A stretch of 64,000 bases of DNA from Sphagnum magellanicum (GCA_021904315.1 CM038908.1:19984501-20048500), one strand, 5' to 3'. Positions 25,664 through 39,604 are shown, counted from the stretch's first letter. Notes: generated by a model not told the origin, from the sequence alone. Program-made: numbers and translations.

Positions 25664-27680
25664 GTGGACTGGTGATCATCCACAAGAGGACTCAGCCATA
25701 TTTGGCTACAGGTCAGGGAGGAAAGTAGAAAATATTAGGAATCCTGCTAGATTTTGGCAGCATATATTGTCAAAATCTGATCATTTGAGATTATTTTCTC
25801 TCAAAATCTAACAACTTTGAGCCATTTTTTTCCACAAAACTCCTTTGTAGAAGCTGCACTGGCTTTTTCAGTTTTCGTCCCCAAGTAGCTAAGAAAAACT
25901 CTGCATACAATCATGCCAAAGACTAAGTGAACTAATTTCTAGTGCAACATCTTGTCATTCAGTGCATGACCATAATCTGCTGGCACGTAGAGTAAGTACA
26001 CTAGGGGCGCATTTAGTCAAGATTGTAGAAGATTATTCCAGAGCAAGTATTGCGATTTGGTGATCGGTCTATTGAGTGACTAGTATGCAGAGTGCTGCAA
26101 AATGTGGCTGATCTAAAAGATTTCATTTCAGCATGAGATTATTCCTACTAAATTCAACAAACCTCGGGGAAAGGAAACAACAACAACAAGAAGAAAAAGT
26201 AGTCAAGTTGAAAACGTTAGAAAGCCAAATTTCCATATTTTCATCTCATGTAAAGTCAATATCAATTTACTCATCTGTATGGTAAACTGATTGCCATAGA
26301 ACAGATTGTCAAAATGAAAAATAAAAATTTCACATTCTCAATCTTTACATCTGAAAATGAACCTAAATATTCAAGTAAAGTCATAGCTTTCAATGCCCTA
26401 GAACTGTCTGCAGTTCAGGTCTGGCAGACAAAGTATGGATTAACCTACTATATTATAAGATCACATCCTTTGGGAACAAGCACTAGCGAAGGCTATTCAA
26501 GGGCCCTGGATCTAAATTATTTGTATATCTGAAAGGAACAGTATATGATGGTGGAGAAAGAGGGTTGCCAGGAGGGTTGGCATCTCTCCTCTTGTGTTTT
26601 GAGCAGGACACTATGCTCCCCACATTGAATTTCACAGGCTTGTCATTTTGTGCCTTGTGCAGTTCATGTTTTGAACTGCAGAGTTCATGTTCTGATATTT
26701 TATGCAAAACAAAAAAATTGTAGGTTTTACAGTTCTTAATGAATTTGAACCAAAGAATTAGGATCTAAATATTATCACTAGCCTACATCCTACTCTTGAA
26801 AAGAATTGCATCAGATTTTGTATTTATTTTTAACTTTTCAGGTTATTTGTCAATCCTTGCAACAAAATTGTGTAAGTTGTAGCAAAGCTTTTTCTAACAC
26901 GTCTTTAACACCCTTTGAAATTCAATGGGAGAGTCCAATGTTCTTTGTGTTTTGAAGGCTGGTTCTCTACATGGGTGACTTTAAGGATAGCTCAAAGCCC
27001 AGCACAAGAGAGCAAAGGCAGGCACAATGAGACAATTTTAAGGATAACTCTAGAAGGACATTTTTATGCTAGGAAGAACTACTTTTCATGAAGTCCTCGA
27101 AGCCATAGGGCTAAGTCTCTGCAACTCATGTTTGGGTCAGGTGTTTGGTAGAGTATTTGTCACTGCATGTCCGTAGCTGCAGCAGCACACAAAGTCTAGG
27201 TAACTTAAGCTAAAAAAATTGGGCTTGTTTCTCAGGACAACCATGACTTTTTGTTGTTCTTATCAGAAAATCACAAAGTCAAGGATAACTTACCACACTT
27301 TGATGAGTGAAGCCCAGAATCTCAACAATGACAAAATTGAAGCACAAGACACCCTAGGTAGTGTTGTTCTTGCCTTCAATGCTGGCGCACGGTGGTGACC
27401 TAGCCTTTTTTTTACTGGCGTTACATGACCAGAAAGTGAAACTAAAATTTTAAGTATTTTTAAAAGTGATTTCCAGATGTTTCAGTCACCAGAACTCAGG
27501 GAAAAAGATTCAAAATTATCAGATTCATATATGTGGTTTTCATTGTGTAGTCAAACATATAGAAAGATGGTTAAAGCATTTGTACATTATTTCTGATTTA
27601 TAGCCAGATTTGGCTAAATCTTCCTTGGAGATTGTCACTGTTTTAACATCTTTCAAGGAATGATTGTCACTTTAGCTACA
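25664..27680 (+). mobile_element. Inverted-repeat element family R2, long copy (~2.0 kb)
   Basis: The left end (GGTGATCATCCACAAGAGGA, then CAGCCATATTTGGCTACAGG) is inverted relative to the right end at about 27,600-27,680 (TAGCCAGATTTGGCTAAATC ... TTGTCACTTTAGCTAC). The internal AAAATCT-AACTTTG-...-AAACTCCTTTG block matches the R2 copies at about 45.8 kb and 31.0 kb, and 27,400-27,600 matches about 45,960-46,180. The extra ~1.4 kb relative to the 585-bp copy at 45.7 kb is either original internal sequence lost from the short copy or a later insertion. No transposase is visible. A 72-codon ORF at 26,314 has no motif. Confidence 0.65.
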
Positions 27681-28299
27681 GACAGAAATTCCTAAACCCA
27701 TGTTTGAATGAGTTCAGTGCCAATGAAAGTTCTAAACAATCTTGCCATCAATACATTTTACATCATTAACTAAATTTTCCTCAATGCTTGGCTTTGAGTC
27801 CGGCATGCACATTATGAAATACGCATGTTTATAAACTAAGCACCATTCATTAAAAAGAAACCTCTGCATAAATTCTGAAATACAATGTTACAACTGAGAA
27901 ACCGTGAACCAAAAGGACAGGTAATTGTATTATTGAATGAGAATATGCCTATTTTAGAGATGGGTTGGCAAACCCAACCTCATGCCACACTTTAAAAAAC
28001 ATGGATATATTTTTAATAAACATATTTTGTGTCTAAATTTTTTAACTAACATATGTTCCAGTATTTCCAGTATATAAGGGAACAAGTATAGGATAACGAA
28101 ACTTTAATCCTTATAAATTTCATATTAAGTTTTTGTTATTAGCTGAAACCTTCATTGTGGTGAAGGGGGAAAATGTACATTACCCTAAATTGTTAATGAA
28201 TCAATATTCAACCATCATAGAAGATAAAGTTTCAGAAAAAAATTATTTAGATTCAATATTATTGAACATGAATTCACAAAAAAATTGAAAACTGTATAT

Positions 28300-28700
28300 A
28301 TATGAGTGCAATCACATTAACAAGAGCCAAAATAATTATTACCAATGTTTAATTTTCATGTTTTAGTGTCCAAAATTGTACTAATGTTGTAAGTTAGATT
28401 AAAAACATTCATGAAAATGTTTTAAATATATTATAAAAATATGACATATGATTTTAAATGAATCTAATGAAAATAAAGGATTTGAAAACAGTATGACAAA
28501 CATCATAAAGACACTTCGTTTTTGGAAGATGTTTTAAATATGACATATTTTAAGGGAGATTCTAAAAACATATATTTACATTAAAATTATTACATTTTCT
28601 TAGGTCAGATTTGAATTTTTTAATCTTCAAATGAAATTTTTTAAAAATATTTTGAGAATGTTTCAAATTAAATAGTCATCCAAGTAAGTAGGTTTCACTC
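28300..28700 (+). repeat. Dispersed AT-rich repeat R4, copy 2
   Basis: This is the diverged partner of 2430-2840 in the same orientation. Shared anchors are TTTTCATGTTTTA, TAATGTTGTAAGTT, an AATATATTATAAAAA stretch and GGGAGATTCTAAAAACATAT. It is non-coding. Confidence 0.55.
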
Positions 28701-30985
28701 CTATTATCATGTTTATACCTTGATATGCTATCCAAGGTTTTATTGTGAACAAAGAACTATGACATCCAAGGATGGCAACAAACACATATGTTAGTTGATT
28801 TCAATGGCAGAAGAAAGCAATGATGAACAATGATTCTTACCTTGAGTCAAAAAACTCAAACAAATACAATCCAAATCTTCAACAAATATCCTTTTGTAAA
28901 GCAAACTTCATGGTAAGAAATCACCAAAAAATGGTCCTTTTAACCAAGTCTTATGTCATTTATGTGTTTTGGAACTGTATCAATTGGACAGTTACTTGCA
29001 CTCAATGGTAACAACCAATCATGTTTGGTTCTTGATTATAGAAGGAACCTTCAATCCCAATTATGGAAATTTTTAAGGTTTTGATGGACCTAGTCTGATC
29101 TTGATATTGGTTTTTGGGGTTTCAAAAAAATTTAGTTTTAGTTATTTTGTAACAAAATTGAAATTTGGTCCAATTTAAAAGCTGGTCAAATTCTATTTTC
29201 ATTACACATAACTAAACATAATTTTTTTGGTTTAGTCTTAATTTGTTCAACCAATCCACACAATCCAAATAAATGTTATGTAACATTAATTATGTGCAAC
29301 CAATTAAATTAAATTACTTGCATACAAAATAAGGTTAGGTTTGTTTGGGTGTTTATAAAGTTGTACATATGTATGTAGAGAACCAAACCCTTTAAAAAAA
29401 GTGATAACACTCCTAATTCTAATTCGATTTTTTTCTAAATGTCCAATCACTTGGTTCAATTTTAATGGCAATTTCAATAAAATGTGAAACTTTTAATTCA
29501 GAGTCATTAGAACTTAAACTTTAAGTTAGACTTGAGCTTACATAAAATCAAAGAACTTGCCAACATTGGTTACTACTAGTGTTGATAAGTTCAAATCTAG
29601 GTTATGTATTTGGTTTTAGTGTTTTTGGACTGAAGGTTTCAAGTTTTGTTGAAATCACCATTGGAACCTAACTAAGCAACCAACTCTTTTCAAAATTGAA
29701 TTAGAACTTGAATTAAAGGTGCTACCTCAACTTAAACAAGTTCAAATTCTTTATCTAAAAATAAGTTTGACCTTACATTTTAAGCAAGTTATTACATTCA
29801 ATTGGTTGTGCACATTTAATATCACATAATGTTCTTCTTGTATTGTGTGCACTAGTTGCACAAACTAATATCACACCCAACAAAAAAAATTAGTTGTGTG
29901 TAGTGGAGATGGAATCAGATCTTGTCTTAAACTGGACTGATTCTTTTTCTTTTTCTTTTGTGAAAATGACTGAAATCAAAAGGTTTAGAAATCCAAAGAA
30001 CCAGTTTGAAGACCAGATTAGAGGTTCCTAAAAACAGAGAAAAAATTTATAACCAAAACCAAAGGTTTCTTTTGAAATCAAGAACCGGACAACATTGGTA
30101 ATGACTCAAATAATGTGTCCAAAGTCCATTACAAGTCATCTCCAATAAATTATCACTTGAGCCATTTTACAAACCCAATGGTCATGTTGCCACTTTGAAA
30201 TACCTGGTTTTGTATAAGCTGGTAAATTCAAAATTAAAAAAATAATCAACCAAGTAAAAGTGTATAAAGCTTTTTTTTTATAAATCCAATCCAAGTAAGG
30301 GTTATGGCTTTGCAAAACTTATCCAATTCTGTTAAGCAATGTCCAACTTTGGTTTCCAATCACAATAGAAAGCTCATGGAGTGATTTTGGACTTGGAACC
30401 TGGTGGAGGTTTCTTTAAGGGTGCATTGCTTGTGATCAATCTTCATGTTGTGTGGTTGATTGTGTTACATCAATCTAACCATATGAAGAATATGGTGAAA
30501 CTAGTAAGTATGACAAGGGGTTATTCTCAAGGGAAGGAAAAAAGCCTCCTAGGTTATCACTAGATGAAATGAAATTGAGTCTACAATTTTGATGTCATTT
30601 GAAAGGCCTCTAAAGACAATTTTTGAAACCATCAAGAGATAAGGCCTGGAATCATAATCAGTAAGAAATAAGTGGATTCCACATTTGTCATAGGTTGGCC
30701 TATTTGTTTTCCATCTGAAATCCACCTCAATCAAATCACTTAGGCAATGTTGGAACGTTTCAACAATGCTCAATACAAAAGTTCACACAAAGGATAGTTT
30801 GCCAATTTGCAGCAACCACAAGCCAACTTTTATTGAGGACTTTTATTGAGTACTAACCAACCAAGGTCCAACATCTACCACTCTTTTTGGTCGAGAGATG
30901 TGCAACAGAACAAGGCAAACCAAAAAACAGGCAAAAGACATTGTAATGATTGAAGGACAGAAGTAAAGAACACTGTTGGTAACCA
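28701..30985. other. AT-rich intergenic DNA
   Basis: No gene is recognised. ORFs at 28,820, 30,381 and 30,549 are short and without motifs. Much of 29,040-30,080 is built of recurring AAC-CAAA and GGTTT words that may be remnants of old repeats. Confidence 0.35.
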
Positions 30986-30989
30986 TTGA

Positions 30990-31199
30990 TTTTTGTGCAA
31001 CCGATACAAAGGATTTTTGTGAAAAGTTATGCCAAATTCACCAGATTGAGAGGAAAATTTATCTTCCAGCATCATATCAGACACTAGATCCAGCATGTCA
31101 CCAAAATATAGGAGAATTATTAATTTTTTCTGCTTTCCTCTCTGACCTGTAGCCAAATTTGGCTAATTTCTCTTGTGAATGATCACCAGCATGGCTATG
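30990..31199 (-). mobile_element. Inverted-repeat element family R2, truncated inverted copy
   Basis: On the minus strand this stretch reads GGTGATCATTCACAAGAG, then TTAGCCAAATTTGGCTACAG, then GTCAGAGAGGAAAGCAGAAA, and closely follows 25,668-25,730. It continues to the AATCTGGTGAATTTGGC ... CAAAAATCCTTTG block that is the R2 hallmark. Only one end is present; the partner end was not found to the left. It lies 1.4 kb downstream of the RING1 stop codon. Confidence 0.65.
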
Positions 31200-32608
31200 T
31201 CACAAAATTGAAAAAAAATAAAGCGAAAAATGCAGTTACCATTGTCAAATTAGATGTGAATAATATGCTAAACAATTTAATTTGGTAGGCCCCAAAAATT
31301 GGTTCCAAACAATTCATTTCTACCTAGATCCAAAAACTTTCAAGAATTGTTTTTTGAAAACCCACCTTAGTTGGATTGATATGTGCCATCATTTTAAAAC
31401 CAAAACCTTCACACATCCCACCATTCAATTGTCAAAATTTCCTCTTCATAAAAACCACATTCCCTAGCAAAAACTCTACCCCCAAAACTTGTGCTACCAA
31501 GGAACATAATACAGATTATAATCAACCACTTCTTGCAACAAACAATTTCAATAGCTATCGATAATTGTGTGACTATGATTATGATCATTGTACTAAACAG
31601 GTATGACAAGCTGACACAGAATTTTGTGAGGTTCCAAAGGCTGAATGAAAGCCTAAATTAGCTATAGTGAAAATGCATAATGTGTGGAAAGACAGAAACT
31701 GTCGTGACTAAACTGAGGTAGACAAATGCCAGATCCCAGATGAACTATGAAGCTAAGCCTACTGTGCCAGGACAAAGCACTGGGATAGGCAACTGACCGT
31801 GATGAAACTGGAAGCTGGCACCATAACCATATAATGCCCAGCTCTGAGAGTTGTCTAGGAAGAGGCACTTGGTCACACCAGCTTGAGCTCACATTCACAT
31901 CAGATAAGAGGTGGACACGTACACAAGTGAATTCTGCAGTAAAGGTTGTTTGTTTGGTGATCATCATGTGGCATTTGATGGCAGAGTCAATCCAGGGACC
32001 AAGCCAAAACATCAAAAGCCAATTACCTTCAAGCTGTGCCACTGATCTCTGTCCAAGGCCCAAGATACTGGCATTGAAATTTAGTTAGAAAGCAGATTGA
32101 ATTATAGCAATCAAAATACTGCCAGTTTAACACTGATGTAACAAACATCCTGCCCTGCCTGAGGTTGTAAATCCCCATATCTCTAACATGCTAGAAACTT
32201 GTAGTGCAAAATCCTAATTTGGTCACATACCACAATTTGGCAAACCTCTATCATGCAAACCAACACCTTCAAGCTAGATGGTATGTAATGAAGCAATTTT
32301 CTGTGATAAGATATGTAAGCATCAAAGTATGGTCCTGTTGTGCTGCACTTTAATTCCACTTCGAGTATAGTTTAGGGGATGACTTCATGACTGCAAGTCC
32401 GTGTGAACTTGCTGTTCATCTCCTACAGTCTACCTCATTGCTGAATGACTGGCTGACAATTTGAAGCCATTTCTTCTAACTCTTTCTTCGATATAGCAAT
32501 TCCTGTAACATTTGCCAATAACATACTCCCATGAGAATCTATTGTTCCAGAAAGGAAAGAGAGCATGAAATAAGCTCACAAAAGCACTTAAACATAAATG
32601 CTCATTTT
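31200..32608. other. Region downstream of RING1, includes its 3' UTR
   Basis: No separate gene is recognised. The 133-codon minus-strand ORF at 31,662-32,063 and the overlapping plus-strand ORF have no family motif. The part nearest 32,608 must carry the RING1 3' untranslated region, but the polyadenylation site cannot be fixed by eye. Confidence 0.4.
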
Positions 32609-35600
32609 TCAGATCATACTTGACAAATAACACAACACCTTCTGAGAGAGAGTAGAGAAGCAGTCAGCAGTTAACTTACAAGGTTTCCACGGTAGTCCCA
32701 AAAATCACTAAGAACAGTTGCAAGTGTGTGCCCTGAAGATAATAGAACAACTTCCTTGCCACTTTCTGCTCTTGAAACCCATGCCTTCCCTTTTGAAAGC
32801 TTGCTCAATCTTTGAGGAGGCTTTGGGACTGTGAGCTGCTCACTTTTGCTCTCTACAAGAATCTCCAACTCCAATTCTGGTCTTGGGATTAACTGCATCA
32901 TAAGAAACTGCACAAGGACCCCATTTGAGGAGAATACCCAGTCACTCAAACCATACTATGAAACAAAACAAGACATGTCTGAATATATTGCCCAAGTATG
33001 CAGGTCTGCTAGTAGAAAAGAAGAAAGTCATTGAGAATTTGCATCTATTAACTAAACGAAGAAAGACACCAGCTGCAGATCTCTAGTAACAAATATGCTC
33101 CTATTCAACACCTACTGTAGTCATCCCCTAAATGTACAATTTAGCTCAGGAAAGTGTGGGACTTTCACTCTGATAAACATGGCAATAACAAAAATATGCC
33201 ACCAGGAATGAGGCTAAGGAACTAAAGAGTACCTTGCATAGGTGCTGAATTGTCATGTTGGGTGGACAGCTAAGGTTTGGCTTTCGCAGGCTGGGTAGTG
33301 TATCTTCATCATCTGAACCATCATTCAAAGGTTGCAGACTCAAGTGCACAACAAACTGCACACATATATCAAACACTTAAAACATTATCCAAAGAACCCC
33401 TGTAGTAGTGTGAGGTTCAATGGGAATACATTGAAGAACTTGTGAAATAGGTTGAAATTCAAAGTTGGATGGTTGAGCACTTGTTATACCAACGATATAA
33501 ATCAGGTTTGACATATCCCATTAAGGAATACTCACACAAAGTGATTGTCTTTTCATCTGTTATGCACACGAGAAGAGAGGAAACAAACTTCTCCTCTTGC
33601 AAGCCTTACAAAGGAAACACTGGTAAACAGAACTCTCTGCAGAGAATCAATCTCATTCTAACTTATCACAAGTGAAGGACAACTCATCTGGAGAGGACAA
33701 GTGTTTCAAAGTACAATTTTGCATGATTCTCCTATTTTTATCCTACTTGAACTTTGCAAGCAGTGATTCAACATCCAGGAGCCTCAGCATCAGAGTTGAG
33801 ATTGTCAATCACATGCAATTCTTTGCAAAACAGTCCATTCAGATCAATTTGGGGCACTCACCTCTTCCTCAATCTCAGTGCGAGCAGCAGCCAGCAGTGC
33901 ATCTATGATGTCTTTGCCCAGCAAGGAGGGCCTCAAACTGCGATTCTTGCCATTACTTACTACAGCTCCAGTAATGCTGCCATGGCGTGTGTGACTCCGT
34001 GCTCCTGCTCTAGCCCAGGTCTTCAAGGCCTCCCTATTGGTGGTTGGAGATGCATCCTCATCATCAGCCCCCCTCCCAGTAGATTCTGTGGGTATTTCAT
34101 GTTCTAAGAGAGAGCCAGATCTCCCATCTGTTTCATGTGCCGTGGCTGCTGCAATACCCCATCATTTAACGAACCCCAACACTATCCACATTCAGCCAAT
34201 CCTCAATTTATAAGTCCACTGGTTGGACTAAAGAAGATCACACCATAAGTGCTGCCAAGCTTTGGTGTTTGCAACTGTTGTGATACAGTCATCATAACAG
34301 TAAGTGGAGACACTGGACAACCAGACTGTAGTTCGTTAACAAACACAAGAGAACACCATGTGTTCAACTTGCTTTGAAAAACCAGCTAATGTCACAATTA
34401 AGCTGCTAGCAGAAAATGGAGCATGTGACTCCACCTTGTATGTCATCTGGCAACAAAGTCTCTTGAGCTCAAGGCTAGAGGACGTATATAAACACTTTCC
34501 TCCTCCTTTTTCAACAGCTGTGTCCAATCTGATGTATTGCACATTCATCCTTGCATATGTACCCAAGCAACTCAAATGGAGTACTAAGACACAATGTTGT
34601 GGAACCTGAGCATGGAAGGAAACTATGTACATACCACTAAGTGGCTCAGCATCACTACTTTCTTCACCAGTGGTGTATCCTGAAACCTGGCGCTTGAAAC
34701 ACCGCCTCTTTGGCTCTGGTTCACTCTGAGTTTCATCTCCAGATGTTGCACTCTGGCCATTCCCACTGCCAAAGGAATCATCCTCCTCTTCATACCGACT
34801 TCGGCTCCTGCCATACCTGCAATTTTACTCAACTTTGAATCTAGGGAGTGACTGTTTGAGCATACTGCACAAGAATTTTTTCTGTTAGACCTATACCACT
34901 GTCATAGACTGCAGATGAGGTGCTATTTCAGATACATACATGTAGGTCTTCTCTGTGCAAGGCAAATAACAGAAATGGTTATTACTCAACATAGTCAATA
35001 CTCCTCTTGTGGCCTAATTTCAAGTACAACCAAAGGAGCAAGAGTGACAATGTCAAGTAGAAATTCAAAAAGCTCACATGTAGGTTATAACCACTTATGT
35101 CAGGATGAACCACTCTAATAGGACACAACTACTTACCTAAACCCCCGGCCTCCACCCCTTCCTCGACCTCGGGCACGGCCTCTTCTTTGCCTGGAGTGTA
35201 CAATCTGGAAATTGCCATGAGCTTTCCTAAGAATTTCTGCAGCTGTGGTTCGACGCCTTGCAATAGCTGCTGACTGCCGCTTAAATGTACCAGCAATATT
35301 TTCTTGGATCTGTTTTAAGAGTAATACTTTGACTTCAGCAACTTGGGACATAGACTAGATATTCTTACAAATCCAGATGACAGGAAGCTTTACATCAACA
35401 CTTGTGAATTACAGTATTCCTCACATGCTGAAATCAAATGCTGAGAAATTTCAAATTCATCTTGAGTTACTGTACTCAGGCAAAATCACATGAACATCAA
35501 TCTTAAGCATGCAGGTTTTCACAAGTACAACTCCAGATACATGCCTGTCTGTTAACATGAATCTGGTCTCCAAAATCAGCCATTTCCTGTTCCAAGGCAG

Positions 35601-38579
35601 AGAAAAGACTTGTGAGCTTATTAATTAATGCTTGCACTGTGAGGTTCACAGAGAAGATCTGGTCTGCAACAGTCATTGACACATGATACTCAATGGTATC
35701 ATGAAATTCCAAACACAGAATCTACATGATGTCATCATTCTTGTGTGTGCTCTCATTACAAAGCTTCTAGCATGTTCTGCAGTGACAGTGAGAACCTCCA
35801 CAGACCCTGTGGGTTGATTCTTCCACAAGTGGTGCAAAAGCACCTGCAGGAAAATAACCTTGACTTAAGCCTATCTAACAGTTTCAGACTGTCCAATACA
35901 TAAGTACATATACATACCTCCTCCTCATACTGGTCAAGATTTGGGTACAGGGCTGCAACAAGATTATCAAAGTTGGGATCATCTCTCAAGGAACGTCGGC
36001 TTGCACAGTGAGCTCGACAAGCAGGACATTCATTATTCCTGCAATCGCCACATACATCACACCATTACCAACTAAGTGACGACTTTCAGATCAAGATGCA
36101 TAGTTTGTGACACAACCAATATTAAACCAAACAGATTGCACAACTGGTCAAGATATTGACTCAATGATTTCTGTACTTAATTCCTCAAGCCAAGAAACTG
36201 GCATCGCCAAAAAAGAAAATAATCACCAACCTACATATTCATTACAGTGATAAACCAAACCTACAGTCATCTCAGGAACTTCCCAAGCTCGTTGTCCACT
36301 TCAACAGTTGGCAGTCAGAGAGCAAAGAATGTAATAGCAAGTAACATCTCTCTTTTAGGAGCTACATAAGAACTTGTGTCAAAGCAATGAGTAATTCTTT
36401 GACTAAAGAACTTAAATTTGCAATGAGTTGTCCAAGTCCCATGTGATCACTCTAAAACTTAGATTGATATTTAGCCACAATATGCTCAAATTAGACAAAA
36501 ACGAAAAGGAACATATTTCAAATGCAAAAGCAGTGACTTGAGTAGGGCATCCTGACTTACCCAAGCCGCATGGATTTGTCAATACAAGCTCTGCAAAATC
36601 GATGGAGGCATTCCATCACTGTCCGTGTCTTCCGTATGATGCCTACTCAAATTCAGACAAAACAAGCAGTCAATGAGATACTCCACCACCAATATAAGCT
36701 TTAACAGAGCACATGGTAAGAGTAGTTTCAGACAATGCACAGAAATCCAGTACTCATACCAAGACAAATGGGACACTGCATCTCCTTCCGTATGTCTGGA
36801 AGATAGACAGAGATGTACCTGCACCAAAAGAATACACACAGGTCAGCATCAAGAGACATGAAGCAAACAACATTTTCAAGTATTGCCAAGCGGGAACCAA
36901 GCTTGTCGAGGATACATGCATGCTCACTTATTGGATCCCCTGATTCCTACAAGACTCAAAATACACATTGCATTGCATATTGCTTTGCACATCAGCCTCC
37001 ATGCTGGCTTATGTCCCACCTACGTAGACATCTCCATTGGCAGTACACACCATGGCCATGTCAGAAGAATTAACTCTCATAATCTCTGTTTCCTCATACT
37101 GCCAAATGCTTTTGCATCATGATACACCATTTTGCTCATGGATACAAATAATCGCTTTCTGATGATCATCAGGTTTCACAGCTCTAGATTTGGCAAGTAC
37201 TGCATGCATGTCCCTCCTGATGCAGCTTCACTTGAGATTCAATTAATGGGTTATACTTCCTTCAAGTGATTGAAGTGTCCCCTAATTCCTTAAAAGAAGT
37301 TGAAGGAATGGTGCAAAATTTACCAATATCATGTTGATGTCAAAGAAATCATAAAGGTGATCTGCATTCTCTAACCAAACTGATAGCAAGAACATGTTGC
37401 CACACAGTGTGAAAAAAATAGGTATCAGTCAATAAGTACAGGGGGTAAAATCAAGAAATTCTGAATTGGACTCTGTATCCACCTTCACTGGTTGGGGCAC
37501 CAGGGTTGGATTCCCTTAGATTTATGGTTGCCTCAGAGGTGGTTCACTTATGCTCATAGGGAACATATTGCAGCAGGTGCTTATTTTTACTTATGCCTCA
37601 TGAAGAGCATGTTGATGAAAACAGAACTTTGCTTCCTCCCGGCCACTATTTGTACTTAATAAGCATATGGACGTCGTGGAGAACAGAGCTCTTCGTGTGC
37701 AAGCAGCCCAGTGGAATCTTCACTTCAATAGCCGATGCAAAACATAAGAAAACAGCGACCTTATAACAATAACGTTCAACACTCAAAAGACTTGCAAAGT
37801 CCAAATCGGATAGGTATAAAAGAGTTACGAGGAGCTTCATACTCTTCTTTGTCTTCGCCATTTGAAGGTGATTCGGATGTACCTGCTCCCATGTAACACA
37901 ACAACACATGGACACGTTCAGCAATACAATTGTGCTGACTTCTTCTTCTTCTTCTAAGTAGCTATTTCACGATAGCCCCTCGTCGGAAAAACACAAAGGC
38001 AGACAAACAATAGCAATAAAGGCCACTATTTGTGAAATAGCAGCGTACTAAGCGTCCGAGGATCAATTGATACTGACGAAACATCCTCCGCAAACAAAAG
38101 AAGTTGCCCTGACACACACACACAGACGGCGCAACAAAATTTTGCGGTTTGCTTGCCCGGTAATATTATGTCGCCTTCAGACTTCTTGCTATTTCGCGCC
38201 AGTGTGAGATCAACGGGCAACATATTACGGTAGCAATCGAGAACTTGCGAGAATCCATCCTAGTGGAGGACGGTGTCACTAGTCTTGGATCTCGCTGGGT
38301 CATACAATTCTCTAGAAGCAAAAAGTCCGCAGTGACGTAGAGAAACTGATGCAGATCTAAATTACACGCCAATGAAACGACGACAAAATCAAGCTAACAT
38401 GTCGTCGCAATTTGGAGCTGAAGGCCACAACTTTTCCGTAGAAAACCAGCCATGATTTTTGACGTGTACAGAACGGACATGTCAAAGAAGAATGCACACG
38501 AGAAAACATTGTTTTTGAAAATACCGTCAGCATCAGGTGGATTTGGAGAGCCGGGCTCTGCACAACCTTGAGCTGGCAT
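32609..38579 (-). CDS. RING1: RING1 E3 ubiquitin ligase, PRC1 subunit (12 exons, 473 aa)
   Basis: Plant RING1A/B homologue: catalytic core of Polycomb repressive complex 1, which monoubiquitinates histone H2A in the nucleus with a BMI1 partner. Coding exons (minus strand): 38579-38525, 37882-37843, 36818-36760, 36642-36561, 36038-35918, 35586-35545, 35309-35137, 34816-34635, 34148-33862, 33355-33233, 32907-32680, 32638-32609. All phases join and give one 473-aa frame. The start is ATG at 38,577-38,579. The C3HC4 RING uses Cys47, Cys50, Cys63, His65, Cys68, Cys71, Cys83 and Cys86 (motifs QCPICLGII, MECLHRFC, NNECPAC). It is followed by the conserved SRRSLRDDPNFD and LYPNLDQYEEE. An Arg/Gly-rich tract lies near residues 173-190. 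Residues about 348-473 form the RAWUL domain that binds CBX/LHP1-type partners. Length is close to Arabidopsis RING1A/B. The exon 6-7 intron (35,310-35,544) has a GC donor, and exons 9 and 12 have NAGNAG acceptors. Upstream neighbour: the UNC93-like gene on the same strand. Confidence 0.95.
35310..35544 (-). other. GC-AG intron of RING1
   Basis: The exon ends ...AACAGACAG and the intron begins GCATGT instead of GT, closing with TTAAAACAG. Joining here keeps the frame (…VNRQ|IQENI…) and the spacing of the plant RING1 linker. The nearest GT, four bases further on, would shift the frame into an early stop. GC-AG introns are a known minority class of U2 introns. Confidence 0.8.
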
Positions 38580-39110
38580 TGTCGCACTGACAACTGGTTC
38601 GCTTTCTTCCCTCCACCCCCGCCCCCTTTCCCCCACGCTTGCTTCTTTCTATTTGACTCCGTTGTCTCGGGCTCGATTCCGCTCGCTGCTCCTGACTACG
38701 TTTCCTCTCTGTCTCTGTGTCTCTGTCTCTCGTCTTCTCTCTATCTTCGTCAACACCACTATCTATATCTATATCTGTCCCCCTGTCCACTGCGCCGTTA
38801 CTCCCTGGATCTTAACCCGACGACGACGTCATCCCACGATTCCCGAGCTCTCCTACACATTCCTTACTTGTCCTTGCGCCAGTAACCGCCTGTGAATATT
38901 GGATGTATAGAACAACACCGATAAAGCTGTTGTGTGTAAGTATTGCTTGCTTGCTTGCTTTAGCCTGTCTTCTTCTCCCTCTCTCTCCCGCACAACTCTC
39001 CTCTCTTTCTCTCTCCCCCCTGTCCACCCGCATACACAACCCTCCCTCCCTGCCTGCCCCCCTCTCTCTCTCTCTCGCTCTCTCGCACCCGCTTGGTCCC
39101 AGGGTAACCC
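38580..39110 (-). promoter_or_regulatory. GA-rich leader and promoter region of RING1
   Basis: Read on the gene strand this is rich in GAGA and AGAGACAG runs, including a near-perfect (GA)n tract at about 39,061-39,090 and another at 38,700-38,760. Such tracts are common in plant 5' UTRs and core promoters and are bound by BPC/GAGA-binding proteins that are linked to Polycomb recruitment. No clear TATA box or transcription start can be fixed. Tetranucleotide GCTT repeats lie at 38,944-38,960. Long minus-strand ORFs here (38,533-38,790 and 38,812-39,348) are low-complexity and rejected as genes. Confidence 0.5.
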
Positions 39111-39199
39111 CCAGGCACCCATCCGGTTTCACCGAACCTGATCCGAACCTAGAACCCGACCAATCATGCACCCTAATGATCGTTCTTTCAAATGCGTCT

Positions 39200-39282
39200 A
39201 TGAGGCTCGTGAACCAAACCTGCTGACGAGCCTCATATTTACCAGGATCGGGAGAACGGGTCAAAGCACCCGTGCACGGGTG
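39200..39282. promoter_or_regulatory. Two palindromes upstream of RING1
   Basis: ATGAGGCTCGT at 39,200-39,210 is inverted perfectly at 39,226-39,236. A 16-bp perfect palindrome, CACCCGTGCACGGGTG, lies at 39,267-39,282, about 0.7 kb upstream of the RING1 start codon, in a GC-rich patch. Dyad symmetry of this length suits a dimeric transcription-factor site, but no known factor is assigned. Confidence 0.5.
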
Positions 39283-39500
39283 TCTAGCTGTAAACCCCGG
39301 GTTGAAGCAGTCCTCGTTCACGCTCGTCTTCTCCGCGCAAGCAAGCAAAGCAAGCCAAGGCGAGCAAAAAACTCTTCAACTACAAAACACATCAACACAA
39401 AAAAAAAAACAAAGAAGAAAGTGATGATGATGATTGATCATCGTCGTCGTAATGCCAAATTCCAAACTTTTTGATTCATCTGTTTTTTCAGTCTCTACAA

Positions 39501-39604
39501 TTTCAAAACAAACCAAGCTTTTTGAATTCTTGCCAATTTCAAAATAAACCAAGCTTTTTGAAATCTTGCCAATTTCAAAATAAACCAAGTTTTTTGAAAT
39601 CTTG
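39501..39604. repeat. 36-bp tandem repeat, 2.9 copies
   Basis: Units begin TTTCAAAACAAACC at 39,501, TTTCAAAATAAACC at 39,537 and TTTCAAAATAAACC at 39,573 and differ at only a few positions. Because 36 is a multiple of three, a minus-strand ORF reads through as a 12-residue repeat, but nothing else supports a gene. It lies between the RING1 and UNC93-like genes. Confidence 0.85.
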